NCBI RefSeq assembly: GCF_000346465.2
Contig: NC_034010.1
Coordinates: forward strand, 5,707,394-5,771,393
Source: Prunus persica
Lineage: Eukaryota; Streptophyta; Magnoliopsida; Rosales; Rosaceae
Direction of reading: 5' to 3'
DNA length: 64,000 nucleotides
Positions 24,404-38,200 of the stretch are shown in pieces. Each line of letters opens with the position of its first letter. Within the stretch, counting starts at the first letter, position 1. The notes below the pieces were generated by a model. The model was not told the DNA's origin, searched no databases, and saw only the letters and a list, made by a program, of their open reading frames with translations. The position numbers were made by a program, and so were the translations under genes.

Positions 24404-26411
24404 GCACACTCATGCGAGCACAATTTTCTAATCCATGGTTTATACTTATGTACATTTTTCAATGTAGGTCTTTACTATGATGGGAACAACGGGATTTGGT
24501 ATTCATATGACCAGCAAACTCTGCAATACATTCCTTGCACTGATCAGAATGATAACAAAACTTCTGTTAATCAATCTGAGCTTTCCAAGGCATCAGATGC
24601 TTCAAGTAATAAAAAGGTAGTAATCTCTGCACCAGCTACAACCTCAACACCATTTGAGAAAGCTGCATCATTACCAGATGCCGTCCAGGCAGCTGCAGAG
24701 AAAAAAGAGAAGGAAAAGGCAAAAGAGATCAAATTGGCTTCAAAGAGCAGTATTTTGGCTAACAAGAAGAAAATGAGTAATGTGTTGACGATGTGGAAGC
24801 AGAGGAGTCACGAAGGCCAAGCAACCCGTGTAGCTCTGGATGAGAATCAGCCAAGCATATCAGCTGATGATAGACCAGTTTCTTCTGTGCAGTCTACAAA
24901 GAGTAAGTTTAAAATTGACGTGACAACCACAAAGGAGAATACTACACCCAGTTCGAGGGTTAGTACAACTGTTTCTGCTGCAGAGACTGCTGGTTTGGAG
25001 TCTCCAGTCATGCCAAGGCCTGTGAGCAACAGCATAGGGGGCACACTGATGGGAGTCATAAGGGGCTCTGGAAGAGGTGTGGTGAAATCAGATACCTCGT
25101 TTTCAGGATCATCTGGCGGAGTTTCCATTCCTTCAACTTCTGCTGCATGCATGGTATCTGCATCAACAATGGCAGATATCCCCACGGTTTTGACTCCCTT
25201 CAGAACAGATGCATCTGCATTGGGTTCTTATACACCACCTGTGGCTGCTGGGAGTGGAAAGAGAAGATTTTCTGAACTGCCAGTAGCACCTGCTTCTGCT
25301 CCTAAAGAGCCTCATACTGCATATAGGGATCGTGCAGCCGAGAGAAGGAGCTTGTATGGTTCTTCATTGTCGTTTGGAGATGATTCGTCAGATCTTGGTT
25401 TTGGGGAGTCAAGTAAGCTTTCTTAAGAATATGTTTCCGATCGGCTTGCCCCTTTTTTCTTTCTTACAAGCTCAATCTATAAATGTGCCTCAACCTAGTT
25501 CCAGTTATTAAAACCATCTATCATGCTACCTATCATACTGGTCTGCATAATTGATTGGAACATGTCAGCTAAATTTAGTTCTTCAGTACCCAAACAGGTT
25601 GTCCAAGTTGGATGAGTCATTTTTCTATTTCACAATATTTGAATTGATTTGTAAAATATCCTGTGGTTACTATTTTCTACTGTCAAGATCGAGATTCTGC
25701 ATCAAGGAAGGGTTCTTTTGATTCAATGCCCTTTCCCCCTGGTGTCGGTGGAGGACGTGCGGTTGGAGATGCGAACATTGACAGTTACGAGGTGATTACA
25801 GCTGAAAAAGCAATTGATGAGAGCAATGTGGGCAACAAGATGCTTCGCAACATGGGCTGGCACGAAGGCTTGGTATCATATCCTTCTTTTGCACTTGAAG
25901 ATTATTCTAAATTTTTAGCTTACCTCACTAACTTTACCTCACGAAATAAATCCCAAATCTCCCAATTGCTGAAGGTGGAGTTTAATTCTTGTACGATAAT
26001 AAGAAATCTTACCAGTTGAACAAGCCAGCACCTCAAATTATATTAACTATGCATTTGCTTGAATGTTTTAAGAAATCCCCCTTGTTTCTCTGATGAAATG
26101 ATTCCGCAGTTCCCTATTTTTTTTTCTATAGATCAAAAAGTGGACTTGGTAGATGTTATTTTCTTATTTTCTAACCATATATATTTTGTGGAATGTGTCT
26201 TTTTCTCCTTTTGCTATTCATCTGATCACAGGGTTTGGGAAGAGATGGAAGTGGAATGGTAGAACCAGTGCAGGCTCAGTCGGTGGAAAGGAGAGCAGGA
26301 CTTGGGAGTCAACAGAAGAAGCTAGATCCTACTCTGGAGGTGCAGGCTGGAGATAGTTACAAAACACTCATTCACAAGAAGGCACTGGCCAGGTTCCGGG
26401 AGATGTCGTAA
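14890..26411 (+). CDS. SUA: SUPPRESSOR OF ABI3-5 (RBM5/RBM10-type splicing regulator), 1069 aa
   Basis: Non-coding leader to 14953, then 15707-15778. Coding exons: 15779-15826, 16039-16079, 16348-17155, 17243-17314, 17403-17495, 17580-17659, 18393-18546, 19025-19112, 19192-19283, 19409-19477, 21369-21533, 23108-23297, 24468-25412, 25688-25872, 26232-26411 (TAA). Every junction is GT-AG and keeps frame. Domains: Asp/Arg/Ser-rich region (about 30-299); RRM1 about 303-381 with RNP1 RGFAFIDF (344-351); RanBP2 zinc finger W414-x-C416-x2-C419-x3-N423-x6-C430-x2-C433; RRM2 about 465-545 with RGFAFVHF (506-513); OCRE aromatic repeats about 609-657 (YYYD, FYYD, LYYD); G-patch about 994-1037 (MGWHEGLGLG). 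This order is diagnostic of RBM5/10 and plant SUA. Family role: a nuclear pre-mRNA splicing factor. In Arabidopsis, SUA suppresses splicing of a cryptic intron in ABI3 transcripts, affecting seed maturation. The usual length is about 1000 residues, so it looks complete. Confidence 0.93.
16571..16640 (+). repeat. In-frame 24-bp tandem repeat in SUA exon
   Basis: The unit catgagatggataactttcg plus tgat occurs at 16571-16594 and 16595-16618, with a third degenerate copy from 16619. It encodes HEMDNFRD twice and then HEIDTFQE in the Asp/Arg-rich N-terminal region. Copy number changes would keep frame. Confidence 0.9.
20829..21208 (-). mobile_element. 5'-truncated LINE tail in SUA intron, 17-bp target duplication
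   Basis: A perfect direct repeat tacaagactgtacttat flanks the insert at 20812-20828 and 21209-21225. The insert's minus strand encodes a LINE C-terminal remnant (LERNRRIFEDY, KFWAALWAS, AFKDVPYPTIM), homologous to the remnant at 12609-12920. It ends in an A-rich and TAA-like tail next to 20829. The length is 380 bp, so only the 3' end was integrated. It is antisense to SUA, in the 1.9-kb intron 19478-21368. Confidence 0.9.
24363..24401. repeat. (CT)n microsatellite in SUA intron
   Basis: A pure CT run of 39 bp lies about 65 bp upstream of the acceptor of the large OCRE-containing exon that starts at 24468. It follows a CA run (cacacacaca). Confidence 0.95.
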
Positions 26412-27730
26412 GACAATATAAGGGAACCGTTATTTTGATTTATATTTTCCTTGGAAGTAGATATAGATCAGATATCAAGCAATGGAAGCAGATGTGGAGC
26501 AAGTGGCCAATGTCGTCTATTATTGTTTATGCTTCCCTTTTTCAAAGGTCTCTTGGGGACCTTGTAAAAAATTGCGCTCTAGCACTTCATAGTGTTACAT
26601 TTTTTTGTGTGAAGGATAAAACTGTACCTTTCGTCTTTCAAGTGTACATCAGTTTAGCGAATGAAAAAGAATTACTTTTAAAGAAAAACAAATACTTCGA
26701 TTTACATTTTTACATAATTACTTACCAGGATACTTGCGATAAAAGAAACCAAATCCAAATCTAAACATAGAATGTGTCAAAACATCTTATCATCTCAAGT
26801 TTGTTTTAATCGTAATGGCAGGTGAACTACAAGTTCATTTGTTGAATTGGGATTCCAGTTCAGAATCCTTTTGCCTCAAGGACTCCCCAAAAGGGACTTT
26901 TACACAAGTTCATTTGTTGAATTGGGATTCTAGTTCAGAATCCTTTTGCCTCAAGGACTCCCAAAAAGGAAAGATTTTGTTCTTTCAAAAAGTTCCTCTT
27001 GTTTGTACTAAAATTTGCTTTTTTACTCATGTTTTGCCAGAAAAAGATTTTAAGGAAAGCGTTTTTGACCAGATAAAAAAAAAAGATTTTAAGGAAGCAC
27101 ATTGTTAAACGCCAATTCTTGTACAACTTGTGGCCAGTATTTGGCAAATACCCATTCTCTATAGAGCATGGAACCCAGGTGCTTATGGACGGCGTTTTCA
27201 TCAAATCAGCTCATGAATGTCAATCAGATTCTATGGGTTCGAACAACAAATTTCGTTGCTGAGATAAAGTTGGCTCCTTTATGAAAGTTGTTCCAATGGA
27301 AGTCTAGTATAACATATGCAACTTTGGGATCACTGTGACCGTTGTAGCCCTTTCGGACTGTCACGCACTATAACATGTTTAGAGAAGGAGTTAGTTGGCT
27401 GCGAACCAACCATAGTTAATGAAGAAATATGGGTGATAAAGAAAATATTAAAATAAGGAAAGATTCTTTGACAAACTATGTTGATGTTCACATGTAAAGG
27501 AAGAAAACAATTAAATATTGTTTGTGAGAGCAAACAGAGAAAGAATAAGGAAAGAAAGAAGGAAGGAGAGCGGCAATAGGAACCAAGTCTTAGGCATCTC
27601 TGCCATGGCCAAATGTTGCCCTCAAAACATGCAAAACCTACCTTCGGCCATGAATTAAAAAAAAAATTTGCCAAATTTTGAGGGCCACATTCAGTTATTT
27701 AATTCCACTCCTGGGCCATTTGTAGTCCAG
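26412..27730. other. SUA 3' region and intergenic DNA with a 75-bp tandem duplication
   Basis: The SUA 3' untranslated region probably occupies the first few hundred bases after 26411. Bases 26831-26905 are repeated at 26906-26975 with few changes (aagttcatttgttgaattgg start; period 75). No further gene is recognised. Confidence 0.6.
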
Positions 27731-27734
27731 TTAG

Positions 27735-28793
27735 ACCATTTTCAGCAGCTAAGGCTGGACTCGGGCTGGGGTTGGTTTGGGCAAAAAAGTGGTTTCCAGC
27801 AACAAAATCCAGTCTGGGCAAATGGTGGGACCTAGCAGACTGGGCTGGCCCAAGGGCAAGGCTGGCTCGAGTGCTGGCCCGAGGGCAAGGCTGATGTCAG
27901 CGTGCTGATGTCACGTCGACGTCAGCCCTACGTCCAAATTTTTTTAAATCGTCCACGTGGCAAGCTAGGCTCTCCGATCATATTTTTTCCAGCAATCCAA
28001 CGGTAGCCAATGTTTGTGCAATAAAAAAATGAAAAAAAATGGATAAAAATTTAAAAAAATACCAAAAAAATTACTGATTTTTTTTTCTCTATACCTTATT
28101 TCCATTTTCAACATTTAAGTAAATGATAAATGTAAATAAGGAAGTACCCCCTATTTGGATTCAAATAAAAATACTAGAAAATCAAATTCCCATCAAATCA
28201 AAATATGAAAAATCGATTTTAGTGCAAAATACGATTTAGGCTAAAAATGATGGCTCATTAAGTCAATATATACTTCATATTAAAATTTCATAAAATCAAG
28301 TTTTCTTATTTGATGTGTAAGGAATAAAAGCCGCCAAAAATTATCTTGAGAAAATGATTATTCCGAAAAATCATTTTTCATACTTAGTCAATATTGCACC
28401 TCTGCTACAAAAATTCTGGGTTCGCCAATGTCTATAAATACCAACCAATACTCTTCACTTTTAACACCAAATCCTCATACTTTTTTTTTTTCCTATAAAT
28501 ACCAACCAATACAACTAATAAAATAAAATCTTATTCGAAAATATTATCCAATATGAATAGTATTGACACGTAGAAACCAAAAAATCTTATCCGAAAATAT
28601 TATCCAAATTAATTGTTGAAGTAAAAAAAGTTGTGAAAAAAACAAAAAAATGAATAGTATTTGCATGGCAAGCCTAAACTGCTGGAAACACACTTTGCTG
28701 AGGGGGGCTAGGGTAGCCACTATTCACGTGAATAGTAGCTGCCCTAGGGCTCCCCCTGCCATGGCAAGGGGCTAATTGGTGGAAATGCTCTTA
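27735..28793. mobile_element. Possible TIR element, about 1.06 kb
   Basis: The left end agaccattttcagcagctaa resembles the reverse complement of the right end, agagcatttccaccaatta. The outer thirds are GC-rich (ggctgg/ccctag blocks) and the middle is AT-rich. No coding capacity and no clear target duplication were seen. Classification as a MULE-like or other TIR element is an inference from the ends alone. Confidence 0.4.
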
Positions 28794-29003
28794 TAGCTCA
28801 GGTTAAATTTTTTTGTGGGCCCATCGCATGTGATGTCCAAAGAAGGGAAAGTATCATGTGTGGGTGTGAGCACAGAACCTCTCGTGCAACTGTAAATTCA
28901 AAGGCTGATATTAAAAACCCGCTAACATCAGCTAGCCCTTACCTCTTTTTTTAACCTTCCAAATATTTTTAAATTTGTATTTTTTTAATATATAAAAAAA
29001 ATA

Positions 29004-29350
29004 CTTTTTATCACAAATGGTCTCTGAGGTTTGCGAAATTATCACCTTTGGTCCTTTATGTTTTTTTCTGACATTATTGGTCCCTTATGTTACACCTCAC
29101 ACATCAATTTAGTCCCGCCGTCACGTTCAGTCAAAATTTTCTGTTAGATTGCTGACGTGGATTAAACAATGTTTTAAATATTTTGAGTTTTATCATAAAT
29201 GGTCCTTGAGGTTTATAAAATTATCAGCTTTGGTACTTTATTTATTTTTTTGTTGTTGACATTATTGGTCCTTATGTTACACCTCACACATCAATTTAAT
29301 CCCATCATGAGATTTCGTTAAATATTTTTGTTAAATTGCTAACATGACAC
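29004..29350. repeat. Two tandem copies of the 'atcacaaatggtcc' repeat family
   Basis: Copies at about 29004-29170 and 29197-29350 share the ordered phrases atcataaatggtcc/tcacaaatggtct, gaggttt, aaattatca, ctttggt, ttattggtcc, ttatgttacacctcacacat. The opening phrase is the same as the terminal repeat of the Mutator-type element at 48213-49613, so these are probably decayed relatives of it. Confidence 0.6.
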
Positions 29351-29359
29351 AAATGTATT

Positions 29360-29990
29360 GAATTACTAAACCCTAAAATTAACTGAGTAAATTCTATTAC
29401 CTAACTATTTACTGAATTACTAATTTACCCTAAAATAAAATGACAAAAAATATATATTAAATTTTAAAACAAATATAATTTTAATAAGTACACTTTACTC
29501 ACATATTCAACCCTAATCAAATCAATCCCTCGGATCAATTAGTAATTCATTGGGCAAGAACATAATAAAGTTAAATCTATCTCAAGGACAACAAAATAAC
29601 GGCCTACAGAATTGACAACTTTTAGAACCATGTTCTCCAGACCACATTAATGTCGGCAAGTTTGCAATATCTATCTATGTATGATATCTAGCACAACACA
29701 TCATGCCCAGTACCAGGAATTACACATCTAAATTTATTTCTCTTCTGTTTCATGCATGATCATGAACTTGAAGCCCTTTTGAGTACTACAACCTCTATAC
29801 TCCTTATCTATCAAACTTGTTATAAACTCAATTCTCAAATGGGTTTGGTGTTGTGTGATATAGTGTATCATGGATATTTTTGATAGTTAAATAGGGTGTA
29901 CTTAGTTAATTTTACTTTTTGATTTAAATATTATGATGCACTTAGATAATAGGATGTACTCAATTAATTTTGGGGTTCGTTTAGCATCAC
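29360..29990. mobile_element. Decayed copy of the miniature element seen at 59446-60282
   Basis: The left part contains aaaccctaaaattaactgagta and the right part contains ggggttcgtttagcatcact. These match the terminal sequences of the better preserved copy at 59446-60282. The interior phrases gatttaaatattatg and gtacttagttaatttta are also shared. The ends are eroded and no target duplication is visible. Confidence 0.55.
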
Positions 29991-32255
29991 TATAAAAAAA
30001 ATAGTTTTTGAAATGTTAACTTTTTTTTTTCCTTCTCTTTTTACGTTTTAAATGTATATAAAATTCTTTTTTCTTTAAAAAAAATTATAAACATATTCGA
30101 AAATTTATTAAGATTCCTTCAAAATAAGACGTGCTACATGGACATGAAAGTTTGTCAACGTACATGTGTCATATCTGGAATATTATCTCTAAATAGTAGT
30201 TTAATTAAATTAAACAATATATAGTATTGGAATGTATGTGTGTTGTACCATAGTTTTCCTCAAAATAATAAAGTATGGAGGGTCCTAAAATATAGCTTGC
30301 ATGGCTGAAGATGGAAAAAAAATTTAGTCCTACGCTATTCTTTAAAAAATTAATATTTTGAAAGGCTAAAATTATAGCCATAAACTACATTTAGCCCTAT
30401 AACTAGAGATGACCTTGCAAACTTCAAATGCACCACTTTACTCCTCACCCTAATACCCACATTTTAAAAAGTCTATGTGAAATCAAATTCTCCCACCTAA
30501 AGTTCAAACTCGTTGGTTGGCTTTCCTTTCGAAACAGACTCCCAGTTCAACAAAGAATCCATAGGTTCATTTCCTCTGTCAATTGGCTTGGAAACAGTAA
30601 GTGCTAAAATCTACAATAACACTTTCCGAATAATATAATCTTGTTTTCAATAGTTATCCGATGTAAACCTAACCTCTGCATTCTTGCATTCAAAGTTTTT
30701 GAGAGCTCATAATCTAGCTTGAGAGTTAAAAGTCCTTTGTTGACTGGTATTTCCTTGACTTTTGACAATCTTTTTCTGAAAATTTGTGCGAGGTTAGATT
30801 GTTGTTTTGCAATGTAGGAATTTTCCTCTCCCGAAATTGTCTTATCATGAGAAACTATACTGTTATGAAGGTCTTTGTCTATTTATACTGTTTCTCTAGC
30901 TGTTACTAAGCATGCTTCTTCCCATTTCTTGGTCGAAGGTATTTCTGTCTTTTGGTACCACTAAAGTCCACTTGTAGTTATCTCATTGGATAAAAAGTTT
31001 ATATTCTCACAAATGCCCCTCATCTCTTCCAATTTCCAAAGTAGATGTTCAACAGACTCAGAAGAGACCCATTCCATCGATTCACTGGGTGAGATCTTCC
31101 ACATGTATGAGGTCTCAGGTCCAGCTCCAAGCTAGGATTGTAATTAATTTGATCAAATAACTAGAACGGAGCATTTATCTGGAAAAAATAACAACAGAAT
31201 CATTTCTCTGGGAAGAACTAGTCAAAAAATTTCATCATATCCCTTCTAAGATCGTTCTATTTCGTCTGGTATTTCGTAGGCAGAAACGATATATAACGTA
31301 GAGAATACATAAAAGAGACCTTCAAAGGACCAGGGTCCAGCTCCAAGCTTGCTAGGAGTGGGTATAAGCAGATCCACGATCTCGTTTCTAGAGACTGGAA
31401 AGATAAAAATGACATAATTTGCAAATATTATGTCAGGTGATAGTGTTTCTCCAAAAGAGAAGGCATGCATCTCAACATTACTAAAAATGAAAAAACAACA
31501 GCCAGAAACAAACATTCCAGGAAGCTCATGCTTTATCAAAAATATTGGATCACTCTAGTGCGCCATGCATTCTCCAAAGACTTGGTTGGCTACCAACTAT
31601 GAGTCACAGTAAAACATTTAAAAATGACAAAATATGAAAATTTAATCTTATCAAGAGATTTCAAAATCGACTAACGAAATAAAATGAAAATGTCATTGAC
31701 ATCGAAATTTATAAAACCGTTCACCACATTAACCCAAGGTGACTTCTTTATACACATACAATTATACTATTTTAACACATACAATTATACTAATTAAGGG
31801 TAAGAAGGGAACACAAAGCCCAAACAATATTTGTACGCTTATGTTACATTGTAGTTGTTGAATCTTTAGCTTTATTATTTAAACTTAATTTAATCATCAT
31901 AATGGCTTGAAGAAATTTTCATATCACCTTGCACTAAAATGGGGAAATTTGAAAAACCCAGAGGCTGCCTTGACCAAAGACCAGAATTGCTAGCGCGACC
32001 AGAGAGCAGCTACGGCGAGGCGGCTTGTCACCAGTCTTGTCCTCCATGTGGGTGGCCAACAAACGTTGGCTTTAAGCAATTGACCGACCACTAGTATCCA
32101 TGAATAATAACTCAAGGTTGATGTTTACTTATATCATTGTATAGCATCTATATATACTTAAATGTTAAATATACAGTTATTTCCATTTGATTACCTATTT
32201 CACAAAAAGGCTACTTACAATATAGGAGCCAGTAGCCAACTAAGAAGTATACTAT
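29991..32255. other. Intergenic between SUA side and DET1 3' end, no confident gene
   Basis: AT-rich. A 97-codon minus-strand frame at 31246-31539 has no recognisable domain and no splice partners that I can see, so it is not called. An 18-bp direct repeat (acacatacaattatacta) occurs at about 31752 and 31778. The DET1 3' untranslated region and polyadenylation signals must lie in the last few hundred bases below 32256. Confidence 0.45.
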
Positions 32256-35200
32256 TCATTTCCGGAAGTGAATATTCACAACTGATGGCTGCAACGACAA
32301 ATTCTGCTGAATAGAGAGAGCAAGAGGCAAAAATGGATGAAAAATAAATGAAGAAATCTTTTTTGTTCGACTGTCTGTGCTACCAGCTTCTGGACCTATT
32401 GAAAAACCCAGAGGATCATTTATGTGCTTAGTTTAAAAAGTCAATTAAGCAAACACACAACACACATGATCAACCAAATCAGAAAACAACAGTTTCGATG
32501 ACATGATTAACATTCCTATATCAAATTAGCCAAATTGAAAATAATTCAGCCGTTCAACTATTGTCACAATCATTCCAGTGAATCATCAGAAGCAGTGTTC
32601 ATCTATTTATCTTATCAATTGGATGACTCAATGGTTTATGATTTGGATGATCCTTAAATGGAAACCTAAAAATGCATGGTTTCAAAGATTTGATCACATT
32701 GCAAGCTGCACCTCACATGTGGCCGTTAAGTCAAATCCTCAACTTAGGTTTTTCAATCAATCACCAATGTGTGTGTGTTTGTGTGTATATATGGGTCAGG
32801 TTCAAGGTATGCACAAAAGGCCATATTTTTTTACACACTTTCTCAACCTTCACATCTTTTATCATCCAATGGATAGAAATGCATCTCACACAACAAATAA
32901 CTTCATTATTTTCTCTCTTCGTTTATTTGTTGCACACTTGACGAGGTGGGGCATTTAGTCTCTCTCATTAAATGTGGTGTCTCATTCTTCTAGATTATTT
33001 TGTTTCCGTTTAATTCTGAAACGAAGCACTAAACTTCATCTGGTTTCTTCTCTCCTATTTAAATCAAACTTTTTTGTACTCTAGCCGGAAATCATGCATT
33101 AGCAGAGTTTGTCACTCTCATCAAACTTTACAAATTCAGCCTCCAGTAGAGAACCAAACTTCCCGTATCAGAGTGGCATCACATTCAGAAAAAGATTGAG
33201 TTGGAGGAAGAGGAAACTGTCATTTTTCCGTAATTTTTTTCAAACCCACAGTTTATTTTGAGGAAGTGAAATAAATCCGCTCAAGTTTTTAGATATGTTA
33301 ATGAAATTAACCGGGTAGATGGGTTAAATTGTACGTGTGAATTTTTAAAGTGCAAGGGTGAGTAAGTCATGAGCTACAAAATGGAATAAGTAGCGTTCAG
33401 GTTTTGAGATGGAGGAAGCAGTGTAGACAGACCAACTTTTGGTTTTACATTTGTTTTTTTTTCTAATTTAATTTTGTCTTATTATTTTTTTTAAAAATTC
33501 AATCATGGGGAGAGGAGAGAGTGTAGGAGAAAAAATGGTGAGACAGAAGAGGTTTCCTTTTGGGTAAGAACTGAGAAGAGTTTTATTTTCTGTCAGTTTG
33601 CAGAGAGGAAAAGAATTTGTAAGGAAGAAGAACACATCACATCTAAAGTGGAAAGATTGACCAATATTGAATAATGTGCAGTAAAATATTTTTTAATCTT
33701 CAGGATTGGTGGAGAGAGGGAAGAGATAAGAGAATAAGAATTGAAGCACACTTTTTATTATTGTAAGGTTCAAGATATATTAATTTCTTTGAATGTGTTT
33801 AAATCTAATGGCTTAAAATGTATAATTTGTGTTAAAAATGTATGTCCCCCCGATCCTGGCCCTATATACGTATACATGTATATATGTGCGTGCATGTATA
33901 CATATAAATAACAATACTGGTAAATGATAGATACCTGTCTTGATTTTAAATTTCAGCGTATTTGGTGGCCTTCTTAAGATGAACTTGATGGGATGGTCTG
34001 TTGACTGTCTATGCCGATCAGTCGCAGAAATCAACTGCACCAGAAACACATTTGAAATTGTGAAACCTTAGTAGAGGGGGTTGAATTGACAAAACTGATT
34101 TTCCCATAAGGTATCAAAATGCATTGTGTCACATTCAGGAGAGAACCACACAAGAATAAGCGGGTGTGCTCACCCGTCTACTTTTCTAAATTTTCAATTG
34201 TTTCGACTGGGTGTGCGTTACATGTCAACAAACGGGGCTCCTGAGAAACCCTACGATTTTGGGAGGCAAGAAACTCTAGCAAATAGCTGGACACAGCCTT
34301 GAAGAATCTAACCCTAGACAACGTGGGAACAAACCACGGGCCTGACCACTAGCCTAAACCCTCGCAGGTTATATCACAGTTCAAAAAAAGTTTCTTTGAT
34401 TATTTTGATTGATTTGATTTGAGCACACAGCATAAGCAATTCACATGACTACACAAAAACCAAACATAGAACCTGTACTCAAACCTGCCACAAACAGTCA
34501 ACTATAAAATTTGTGATGTGGAAATAGCTTTCCTTACAAATGGATTCAAAAATATCCAATTACATAAAGGTAGAATATATAACGCGATGTCATTTAAATT
34601 TTGCACAGGACAAACCACAAACCAAAACTCCATCAGATGCAATTTGATGCAAGAAGATTGGTCTTATTGATGTTTCTGTAGATATGTTTTTATAAACGTT
34701 TTCCAATGTTTAAAAGATTAAATTAGTTTATTTGGTCAACTTTGGACTGCGTAGGTTTTCTCTTGCTAAAGATAACTGGAGCATACACATAAAAAGACTA
34801 TATTCCTCAGCTTAATGCAAACAAAGCAGTTCATGGAATGGGAAATTTTTAGTTTCTGAATCAAACCTTTTCATCAAAGCGAAAAAGAGATTGGTCAAAG
34901 TAGGGAGAAGGGCTCTGCGACTGACAACTAAAAGGCAAAGAAACTAGCATCTTCTTCACAAACTGCAGGATCATAAACTGATTAAATGTGAGGTTTGGGC
35001 ACATAGATAAATACAGAATGCAACCACAACATTAACAAATAAACCGTGTTATCATGCCTTAATGATACAAAAGTAACTGGAAGCATTGCTATGAGGTTTG
35101 GGCACAGAAGATAACCATACTGATAAATAAACCTTGCTATCATGCCTTAATGATGCAAAAGTAACAGGTAGCATTGCTGTATAAGATATGCATGTAACTA

Positions 35201-38200
35201 ATTCTGATAGTGAAACTTCACCTGCAAAGAACTACTTGCTTTATTTTTAGCACTTCTTAGTTGCTCCCGAGCATGCATGTTATTTGAGTGGGATGAAATG
35301 AAATTCAAATACAACGAATTTCTTGATGTTGCATGAAAGTGATCGCAGAATTGCTCAAACAGGAGATAAAGCTCATCTGCCGTATTCTACAAGGAAAAAT
35401 GTCAAATAAAGCAAGGTCTTGTTTTGATCTGTGAAAACAGAAGAAAGAAATTGAAAAGAAACAGAAAACAATTGTCACAAAATTACCTGATAAAAAGCTG
35501 CGATTTCAGTTGTCTCCATGTTATATACCGCAAAAAAGGCTGGGTGCTGATCAGCATTACGTGATACCTGCTCCAACGATACCAAAAAAAAAAAAAAAAC
35601 CAAAATTATGAAGTATTCAATCCAATCAGCACAAAGCCCATTGAGCACAAGAAAGCAAACTCTGCGAAACCCACATTAATACTGATAATGTTTGTTAGTT
35701 TACCACTATCCCAAAAGCTTAAGCTGTTGTGATCTGTGCCAGCATTTGTACAAAAGGCACATGTTAAAGATATCTTGTGACATTTGTGCAGTGGGAACAT
35801 GTCAAAGACTACAAATGAAGAATCTTGGAGCAAGATTCATATTTTCCAGAGTGACACCAAACATCTACAACTAAATATAAAAAATACCAGAGTGACCAAA
35901 AATCTACAACTAAATATAAAGAATCTTGGTCAAATTCAGATGTCAACTCTGTTGAACAAATGGTACAACTACAATGGATAGGGTGACTCATTCCTGAAAG
36001 CATCTGGGTTCAATACGACAGAGTAATTTATCCCCTCTCCACCCTATCACAGATGGAGGATTAAATTATGTGATCAAAGAGTGTCCAAACATGAAGTTTA
36101 TATTTCTTAGAACGAGTATGATATGAACGTAATGCTAGAAAGAAGTCTCACCCCTCCATCTACACTACCAAACTTTATTAGCAGGTGGTGCCGGTCCAAG
36201 AATTGTACCTGTCCAAGAGTTGTGTACAAACTTGTTACATGTCATATTTGGTGCGCATTATCAGATTGCCTGTTATATGGAGCAGTGAAGATTATGCAAG
36301 TGATTGCAGAAGTCTCATACTATATACATCTACATTTTAAAGAAAAATAATGCAAGCCTTACCTTCCAGATCACCAAGTCAACATAGTCTTGGAAATGGA
36401 AATAGAACTTCTTCTTCAGGGATTGGACCCTCTGGAGTGAAAAAGTCATAAAAGTTAGATTAATTACATTAAAAACATTTATTGCAAAACATACAAATAA
36501 ACTGATTGCATAAGAGCTAATGACAAACAAAAAATAATGCACATAGGCAAGAACAAATAAATGTTCCAATTGAAGCATAATATCAAGTAATTCAAAACAC
36601 ATAAATGCCTGGTGCAAGATTTTCATTTGGGTTGGATGCTTAAACATCATATTAAATAGTTGTGCTTCCATCTTAATGATTTTCTGTCTATCATATAACC
36701 CAGATCTTTTAAGGGATTGGCACTGTTGTCTGCATGGGATGGTGGCACATTTAGGTTCATGGTACAGCTTTAGGAATGTGATATGCTTTTGTTTCCTGGT
36801 AATTGATATGCTCCAGTGCCTTGTACTAGCTAGGTTATGGGGCATACTTAGGTTACTATTTAAGATAGTGTTTCACTTTGGATTACTTATTGTTCAGATC
36901 ATTTCTGCACAATCTGGAAGTAGATCAGTACATGCGTGCCTGAGAGCATAAATACTTACAGGCAAGCACAAAAACGCTAAATATCTTTCCACCTAAATTT
37001 GAATTTTCTGTGCCAAAAAGTAGGCTAATATTCATACAATTCTATTTTATAAAAACTACACACATAAAGTGTACCATATCCACATAGCCCAAGAGCTTAC
37101 TAAGAGAATGAAAATGGTTTCAGAAAATGCCGGTAAACAAACATTAATGTAAATCACATCTGCTGCAACCCCATCGAAAAGATATTCCAAAGTGATGTGT
37201 TGCAGCAGCTTGGAAAACATATTCCAAAGTGCCATGGCAAGATAAAGCATTTAAATAACAATGAACCATAGAATGACAGAGATAACCAACCAATGCCTGA
37301 TCTGGTTCTTCATTCCATATTCCTCTAAATATGAAAGAGAGCAACCGCTGTTTGATTCCACTAAGAAAGCAATAGTCTGATGAAGGCTCACTCTGATGTA
37401 AACCATTCTCAACAGGATTCTCAGGCAGTTGATGCAGTTTACCTTTTTCATGACTAAGCATACTCTGCCATCAATCAAAAGTTGATTTGTCAATCAAATG
37501 CTCGACATATTAAACATTAAAAAGAATTTCTAATCACCAAACTTTGTCAATTTCATGATAAAGGAGGAAAAATCAGCATTAGTTACTAAACTGTGTGGAT
37601 GATTAAATGAAAAGGCAAGGAAAATGTGGGTTAGGCTGTAGAGATCCTTATTTAGTGGTCCGGGTACAGTTAGGATGGCAGAGTTTTCGGTCTCAGGAGC
37701 ATATTGCTCTGATGAAGTGTTGGGAATAGAGCAAGATAGGAAAAAACAATCTTCTTATTATCCACCGCGTTAGAGTATAACACACAGGTGTTTATACAGA
37801 ATCCAGGACATAAAATCTGCTCTAAAATTAGCCTATAATCAAGCTTAACAAATAAGCCTTCAATTATGACTTCAAGCTTAGACCAAAATCAATCTCCCAG
37901 CTGTAAACCGCCTATAATAACGGCACACAATAGCCACAAACAGAATGGAAAACTAAGTTTTGAACCTGTAGTACAAATTTATGTTGCCTTCAATTATTAC
38001 TTCATTATTGCTATTTTTAGCAAAACACAACACAAGTCTTCATCAACAACAAATTCAGAGTTTCTATAGATTGATCCTATTAGACAAGATATTAGCAAAT
38101 TCCATTAATCCAAGTCTCAGTAAAGGCTTGAAATATATGCCACTAACCTGAGTGCTTGAATTGAGAAAAAGCTCATCATCTTCACGACAAAATGTCCCAA

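Noticed and set aside
31246..31539. 97-codon minus-strand frame (starts MIKHELPGMFVSG)
   Set aside because: No recognisable domain, no flanking exons with matching phase, and it lies in repeat-like intergenic DNA. Possibly an old gene fragment, but not supportable.
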